Source: Acidobacteriota bacterium (GTDB taxonomy: Bacteria > Acidobacteriota > Terriglobia > Bryobacterales > Bryobacteraceae). From it: a stretch of 9,191 bases of DNA. Position 1 is the first letter of the stretch. Every line of letters begins with the position of its first letter. The stretch covers positions 1-9,191 of the forward strand of contig VFZQ01000163.1 of assembly GCA_016871135.1 (NCBI GenBank), given 5' to 3'. Shown piece by piece: positions 6,246-9,191 of the stretch. Under the pieces are notes generated by a model that made no database searches, was not told where the DNA came from, and worked only from the letters and a program-made list of their open reading frames with translations. The position numbers and the translations under genes are program-made.

Positions 6246-6791
6246 GTGACCCCCCCGGTAGAGTATACGCTGCCCCTGAATGAAGCCAAGGGGATCGGTT
6301 CTGTGATCCTGAAGCCCGACTCAGCGGCGCTGATTGCGGGCGTTGGCATCCATCCCTTCCCGATCTGGCCGGACGACCGCGGCTACTTTCTCGAAGTGGG
6401 GCGAACCGGCGAGGGGGCGATCGGCGAATTTCCGTTTCAGAGCACGCAGGTATCGGCCGCGCTCAGCTATCCCGGCACGATCAAGGCGTTCCACATTCAT
6501 CGCTATCAGACCGATTGCTGGGTGGCGACCGCTGGCATGTTTCAGGTCGCGCTTGCGGATCTCCGCTCCGATTCGCCGACTTTCGGAAAGATCAACACTC
6601 TCTACATCGGCTCGTTGCGTCCGTGGAAAATCATGATTCCGCCAGGTGTCGCGCACGGTTACAAAGTGATCGGCGCCGAGCCCGGCATGTTGGTCTACGT
6701 CACCGATCGCACCTACAATCCCGACGACGAAGGCCGCATCGCCTACGATCATCCGGGCATCCATTACGACTGGGAGTTGCAGCACAAATGA
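6246..6791 (+). CDS. rfbC: dTDP-4-dehydrorhamnose 3,5-epimerase-like protein (RmlC/RfbC family)
   Basis: This is a 181-residue cupin-fold epimerase-like protein. RmlC epimerises dTDP-4-keto-6-deoxyglucose at C3 and C5 in rhamnose synthesis. Visible family features are PDDRGYFLEV (42-51), a strand with AFHIHRYQTDCW (81-92), VALADLR (101-107), IPPGVAHGY (131-139), LVYVTDRTYNP (149-159) and the end AYDHPGIHYDW. H83 or H85, Y151 or Y157 and D168 could serve as the catalytic His, Tyr and Asp. The canonical RGLHxQ motif is replaced by KAFHIH, so it belongs to a divergent subgroup, and the exact product may not be dTDP-L-rhamnose. GTG 6246 is chosen because GAGGA (6231-6235) lies ten bases upstream; TTG 6222 is the alternative. 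Its TGA overlaps the rmlB start in ATGA, so the two are coupled. Confidence 0.82.
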   Translation: MTPPVEYTLPLNEAKGIGSVILKPDSAALIAGVGIHPFPIWPDDRGYFLEVGRTGEGAIGEFPFQSTQVSAALSYPGTIKAFHIHRYQTDCWVATAGMFQVALADLRSDSPTFGKINTLYIGSLRPWKIMIPPGVAHGYKVIGAEPGMLVYVTDRTYNPDDEGRIAYDHPGIHYDWELQHK

Positions 6792-7798
6792 AACTGCTCG
6801 TGACGGGCGGCGCCGGATTTATCGGCTCTGCATTCGTGCGCCAAGCCCTTACCGGCGGCGATGTGACCGCGCTTTGCAACGTCGACGCCTTAACCTACGC
6901 CGGCAACTTGGAAAATCTCGCTAGCGTATTGCCTGACCCGCGTTATCGCTTCGAGCGCGCCGACATCGCCGATGCCGCGGCAATCGAGAATATCTTCGTG
7001 TCGTTCGCGCCCGACGCAGTTGTCCACTTTGCCGCCGAGTCCCACGTTGACCGCAGCATCCTCTCGCCCGAGCCCGTGATCCGAACCAACCTCAACGGTA
7101 CGTTCACACTGCTCGAAGCCGCGCGTCGCCACAAAACGGAGCGGTTTGTCCACGTGTCGACCGACGAAGTCTACGGCTCGATCGACGAACCACACGACGC
7201 CGACGAAGGCTATCCGCTAAAAGCCAGCAGCCCGTATTCGGCCTCGAAAGCTGGAAGCGATTTGCTCGCCCTGTCGTACGTCACCACCTACAAGATGAAC
7301 GTGAGCGTGACACGGGCGTCGAACAACTACGGCCCGTATCAGTTCCCGGAAAAATTGATCCCGCTGATGATCGCTAACGCGCTCGAGGGTAAATCGCTGC
7401 CCGTGTATGGCGACGGTATGCAGATCCGCGATTGGCTGTACGTCGACGATCACTGCGCTGCCATCGATGCCGTGCTGCGCCACGGCCGTGCTGGTGAGGT
7501 CTACAACATCGGCGGCAGCCGCGCGCTTCCGAACATTGAAGTCGTGAAGCGCATTCTGGCTGCGACCGGCCGCGGCGAAGATCTCATCACCTACGTGAAA
7601 GACAGGCCAGGGCACGACCGCCGCTACGCAATCACCAGCGAAAAGGTTGAAGCCGAAACGGGCTGGAAGCCACGCGTAGAATTCGAAAACGGACTTGCCC
7701 GTACGGTGGCCTGGTACCGCGATAATCCGCAATGGATCGCTAGCGTGCGCAGCGGGGCGTACCGCGACTTTTACGAAAAGAACTACTCCAACAGGTAG
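6788..7798 (+). CDS. rfbB: dTDP-glucose 4,6-dehydratase
   Basis: This 336-residue extended short-chain dehydrogenase converts dTDP-glucose to dTDP-4-keto-6-deoxyglucose, the substrate of RmlC-type epimerases. The NAD-binding loop is TGGAGFIG (6-13). D33 in NVDALTYAGNLENL begins the signature segment specific to this enzyme. HFAAESHVDRS (80-90) is followed by the catalytic STDEVYG (T125, D126, E127) and the Y150-SAS-K154 pair. Later motifs NNYGPYQFPEKLIPLMI, PVYGDGMQIRDWLYVDDH and DRPGHDRRYAI are all typical, and the length is normal. The start ATG overlaps the upstream epimerase stop by 4 bp, with GGGAG at 6772-6776 upstream. Neither rmlA nor rmlD is in the window, so the final sugar is unknown. 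The stop lies one base from the stop of the convergent gene. Confidence 0.95.
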   Translation: MKLLVTGGAGFIGSAFVRQALTGGDVTALCNVDALTYAGNLENLASVLPDPRYRFERADIADAAAIENIFVSFAPDAVVHFAAESHVDRSILSPEPVIRTNLNGTFTLLEAARRHKTERFVHVSTDEVYGSIDEPHDADEGYPLKASSPYSASKAGSDLLALSYVTTYKMNVSVTRASNNYGPYQFPEKLIPLMIANALEGKSLPVYGDGMQIRDWLYVDDHCAAIDAVLRHGRAGEVYNIGGSRALPNIEVVKRILAATGRGEDLITYVKDRPGHDRRYAITSEKVEAETGWKPRVEFENGLARTVAWYRDNPQWIASVRSGAYRDFYEKNYSNR

Positions 7799-7799
7799 C

Positions 7800-8177
7800 C
7801 TATTCGGGCTGGGGAATGCGCGGCAGCAGACCGTCGATTCGTGCGCTCGCTAGAGCGCAGCCGAATCGCATTAGGCCGTTGAGTACGAATCCAACGCGGA
7901 CGACATACAAGTGTAAGCCTTGGCGCACGGGCGGATCGCCATCGTACTGCGCGAGCTGCAAGTGCCACAGCCCCGTTGCTGCTGGATCCTGTACCGTCGC
8001 GCCGATGACCACGTCCGCGCCAACGGGTGATGCGGGCGTGACAACGAGCGAGTCGAGCTGAAATACTTGTGTCCCCGTCTCGAAGTCCTGCGCGAAGAAG
8101 AGAATCTCGCCGGAGGGGACGTTGCGAAATCCGCCGGGATCACCCTTGAACGCTTCTACTATCAGATTCTGAATCAT
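7800..8177 (-). CDS. Conserved-looking protein of unknown function, 125 residues
   Basis: I do not recognise this protein. It starts at ATG 8177 with a good ribosome site AGAAAGG (8184-8190), six bases away, and ends at TAG 7800-7802, one base from the rfbB stop. There is no signal peptide, membrane segment, cysteine pair or obvious catalytic motif. The middle (about residues 35-75) alternates hydrophobic and polar residues (VFQLDSLVVTPASPVGADVV, then GLWHLQLAQYDGDP), suggesting a beta-rich fold. The C-terminus ends in a Pro-rich LLPRIPQPE. It lies 48 bp downstream of the zincin gene on the same strand and may share its transcript. The ribosome site is the main evidence that the frame is real. 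Confidence 0.65.
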   Translation of the reverse strand: MIQNLIVEAFKGDPGGFRNVPSGEILFFAQDFETGTQVFQLDSLVVTPASPVGADVVIGATVQDPAATGLWHLQLAQYDGDPPVRQGLHLYVVRVGFVLNGLMRFGCALASARIDGLLPRIPQPE

Positions 8178-8225
8178 AAGTTGCCTTTCTAAACGATCAG
8201 CGAAGCCCGAGTCGAAATCGGGACA

Positions 8226-8579
8226 CTACCGCTTACGCAAAGCCCGTAACCCGCGCAATCGCTCCCGCCGGTCCTCGATTGCATGCACCTGCCGCTCATC
8301 CAGGCCGAAGTAGTGCCCCACTTCGTGCCAAACCGTGTCCGTGACGATACGCCGCAATTCTTTCTCGGTTCGTGCCATTTCCTCGTGCGCGCGCTGAAAG
8401 ATCCGAATGCGTTGCGGGCCTTGATCCTCTTCGAACAGCCCCAGTAGATCGCGCGACGGCCCCCAGTCTTCGACGGAGACCACCAGATTCTGCATCCGTG
8501 CGCGGAACTTCCCCGGAATCTGCGCGATCGCATCCTCCACTAGCGCATCGAATTGTTCCCGCGACAGCCGTACCGCCAC
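8226..8579 (-). CDS. Minimal zincin metallopeptidase family protein (DUF1025/Zincin_1 type)
   Basis: This is a 117-residue protein starting at GTG 8577-8579. The family signature is clear: SREQFDALVEDAIAQIP at the start, NLVVSVEDW, LLGLFEE, then RIRIFQRAHEE and the zinc motif H85-EVG-H89-YFGLDE with D94 as probable third ligand. These are small cytoplasmic zincin-fold proteins; their substrates are not established. A TTG at 8615 would add 12 residues, but it is part of the likely -35 box TTGAGA. GTG lies six bases after a TATTCT -10, so a leaderless transcript is likely. The C-terminus is Arg-rich (RRERLRGLRALRKR). It diverges from the ferredoxin gene, with 42 bp between the start codons, and is followed by the 125-residue gene. 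Confidence 0.87.
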   Translation of the reverse strand: MAVRLSREQFDALVEDAIAQIPGKFRARMQNLVVSVEDWGPSRDLLGLFEEDQGPQRIRIFQRAHEEMARTEKELRRIVTDTVWHEVGHYFGLDERQVHAIEDRRERLRGLRALRKR

Positions 8580-8585
8580 TTTGTC

Positions 8586-8615
8586 AGAATAGAGAGTTAC
8601 GCCCTCCGTTCTCAA
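8586..8615 (-). promoter_or_regulatory. Promoter of the zincin gene, probably leaderless
   Basis: On the minus strand, TTGAGA (8610-8615, 5 of 6 matches) and TATTCT (8586-8591, 4 of 6) are spaced by 18 bp. Six bases (8580-8585) then separate the -10 from GTG 8579. The geometry is identical to the blaI promoter: an 18-bp spacer and a 6-base gap to the start codon. No Shine-Dalgarno precedes the GTG. The -35 is six bases from the divergent ferredoxin ATG. Confidence 0.5.
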
Positions 8616-8621
8616 CCTCCC

Positions 8622-8975
8622 ATGAGCGAAATCTCCGACCTACCAGCGATCGCCGCAAATCTCGGCATCGGGAAACTCGACCGTCACATCTTCATTTGCG
8701 CCGATCAAAGTAAGCCGAAGTGCTCCTCGAAGGAGGACTCAAACGAGGTTTGGGAGCATGTGAAGAAGCGTGTCGCTGCTGCCGGCAATTGCTCATTGCG
8801 CAGCAAGGCCAACTGCTTGCGCGTCTGTGAACACGGACCGATTGCGGTGGTCTATCCCGAAGGTGTCTGGTATCACTCGGTAACGAAAGAAGTCGCCGAT
8901 CGCATCATTGACGAGCACTTGATAAACGGCCAGCCCGTAGAAGAATTTGTCTTCGCGCGAAGTCCGCGTGCATGA
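8622..8975 (+). CDS. Thioredoxin-like [2Fe-2S] ferredoxin
   Basis: This is a 117-residue protein. KLDRHIFICADQSKPKCSS places C26 and C34, and SKANCLRVCEHGPIAVVYPE places C65 and C69 in a Cx3C pair. Together they form the four-cysteine cluster site of thioredoxin-like [2Fe-2S] ferredoxins. C57 is an extra cysteine. The end (WYHSVTKEVADRIIDEHLINGQPVEEFVF) matches the C-terminal helix region of these proteins. It should be a cytoplasmic electron carrier; its partner is not shown. ATG 8622 is chosen as the first ATG before the conserved part; upstream extension would run across the divergent gene's promoter. Its TGA overlaps the cytidylate kinase ATG by 4 bp, so the two are co-translated. No clear Shine-Dalgarno is seen. 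Confidence 0.88.
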   Translation: MSEISDLPAIAANLGIGKLDRHIFICADQSKPKCSSKEDSNEVWEHVKKRVAAAGNCSLRSKANCLRVCEHGPIAVVYPEGVWYHSVTKEVADRIIDEHLINGQPVEEFVFARSPRA

Positions 8976-9191
8976 GTGGAAAGCGCGTCATCGTGGCCAT
9001 CGATGGCCCCGCAGGAGCGGGAAAAAGCACCGTTGCGAAAGCAGTTGCCGAACGACTCGGCTACTTGCACGTCGACAGCGGCGCGATGTATCGCGCCGTC
9101 GCATTGATGGCGGTCGAGAACGACATCGACCCCTCCGACCACAACAAACTCGTGCCGCTCGCTTCGCATGCCGACATTGTTTTGCGCGCGG
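8972..9191 (+). CDS. cmk: Cytidylate kinase, 5' part, truncated by the window end
   Basis: The first 73 codons are present and the frame is still open at 9191. Cytidylate kinase phosphorylates CMP and dCMP with ATP in the cytoplasm, an essential step of pyrimidine nucleotide supply. The N-terminus is diagnostic: VIVAIDGPAGAGKSTVAKA contains the P-loop GPAGAGKST (residues 11-19), and LGYLHVDSGAMYRAVAL gives the nucleotide-monophosphate-binding segment of the family. Full length is usually about 220 residues, so roughly two thirds lies outside the window. ATG 8972 overlaps the ferredoxin stop in ATGA and has no clear ribosome site of its own, so expression probably depends on the upstream gene. 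Confidence 0.95.
   Translation, partial: MSGKRVIVAIDGPAGAGKSTVAKAVAERLGYLHVDSGAMYRAVALMAVENDIDPSDHNKLVPLASHADIVLRA

Noticed and set aside
6250..6256. Run of seven C near the start of the rmlC-like gene as a phase-variation tract
   Set aside because: The run is short for slippage in a GC-rich genome and may be chance. The frame is intact as read.
8206..8222. Hairpin CCCGA...TCGGG as an intrinsic terminator after the zincin gene
   Set aside because: The stem is only 5 bp and no T-run follows on either strand, so it is not a convincing terminator.

Overview
The window is GC-rich, gene-dense bacterial chromosome. The gene set points to Acidobacteriota, probably a Bryobacter/Solibacter-like lineage, by family knowledge and not by any database search. 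The clues are a BlaI repressor paired with an M56 peptidase that runs into a GWxTD domain, a secreted type I sulfatase with a twin-arginine leader, a SirB1-type transglutaminase with TPRs, and an unusual RmlC-like epimerase beside RmlB.

Layout. Bases 51-99 are the 3' part of a tRNA-Pro(GGG) with no 5' half, which looks like the end of an element integrated to the left of the window. A putative exported Gfo/Idh/MocA-like protein (117-1388, minus) follows. It diverges from a BlaI repressor (1511-1882), whose promoter carries two copies of a 14-bp perfect palindrome. BlaI overlaps the M56 peptidase gene (1879-2766) by 4 bp. The peptidase frame continues past a TAG at 2764-2766 straight into a GWxTD domain with a proline run and coiled coil (2767-3429), so one long gene appears to be split by a single amber codon. 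An arylsulfatase-type sulfatase (3451-4941) comes next. It meets tail to tail a SirB1-like transglutaminase/TPR protein (4938-5756, minus), which is followed by a small cupin (5825-6187, minus). Divergent from the cupin is an rmlC-like/rmlB pair (6246-7798) for nucleotide-deoxysugar synthesis. Two minus-strand genes follow: an unrecognised 125-residue protein (7800-8177) and a minimal zincin metallopeptidase (8226-8579). Divergent from these, a thioredoxin-like [2Fe-2S] ferredoxin (8622-8975) overlaps by 4 bp the start of cytidylate kinase (8972 onward, cut by the window end).

How the parts work together. The clearest regulatory unit is BlaI plus the M56-GWxTD protein: a repressor with twin operators over its own promoter, and a membrane protease expected to inactivate it. 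No beta-lactamase is in the window, so the unit probably senses something else. RmlC-like and RmlB act in one sugar pathway; RmlA and RmlD are not in the window. Several genes have a recognisable -10 box about six bases before the start codon and no Shine-Dalgarno, which suggests leaderless transcripts. Others (M56, rmlC, the 125-residue protein) have purine-rich ribosome binding sites. No stretch over 300 bases lacks a gene. No CRISPR array, insertion sequence, rRNA or convincing intrinsic terminator was seen.
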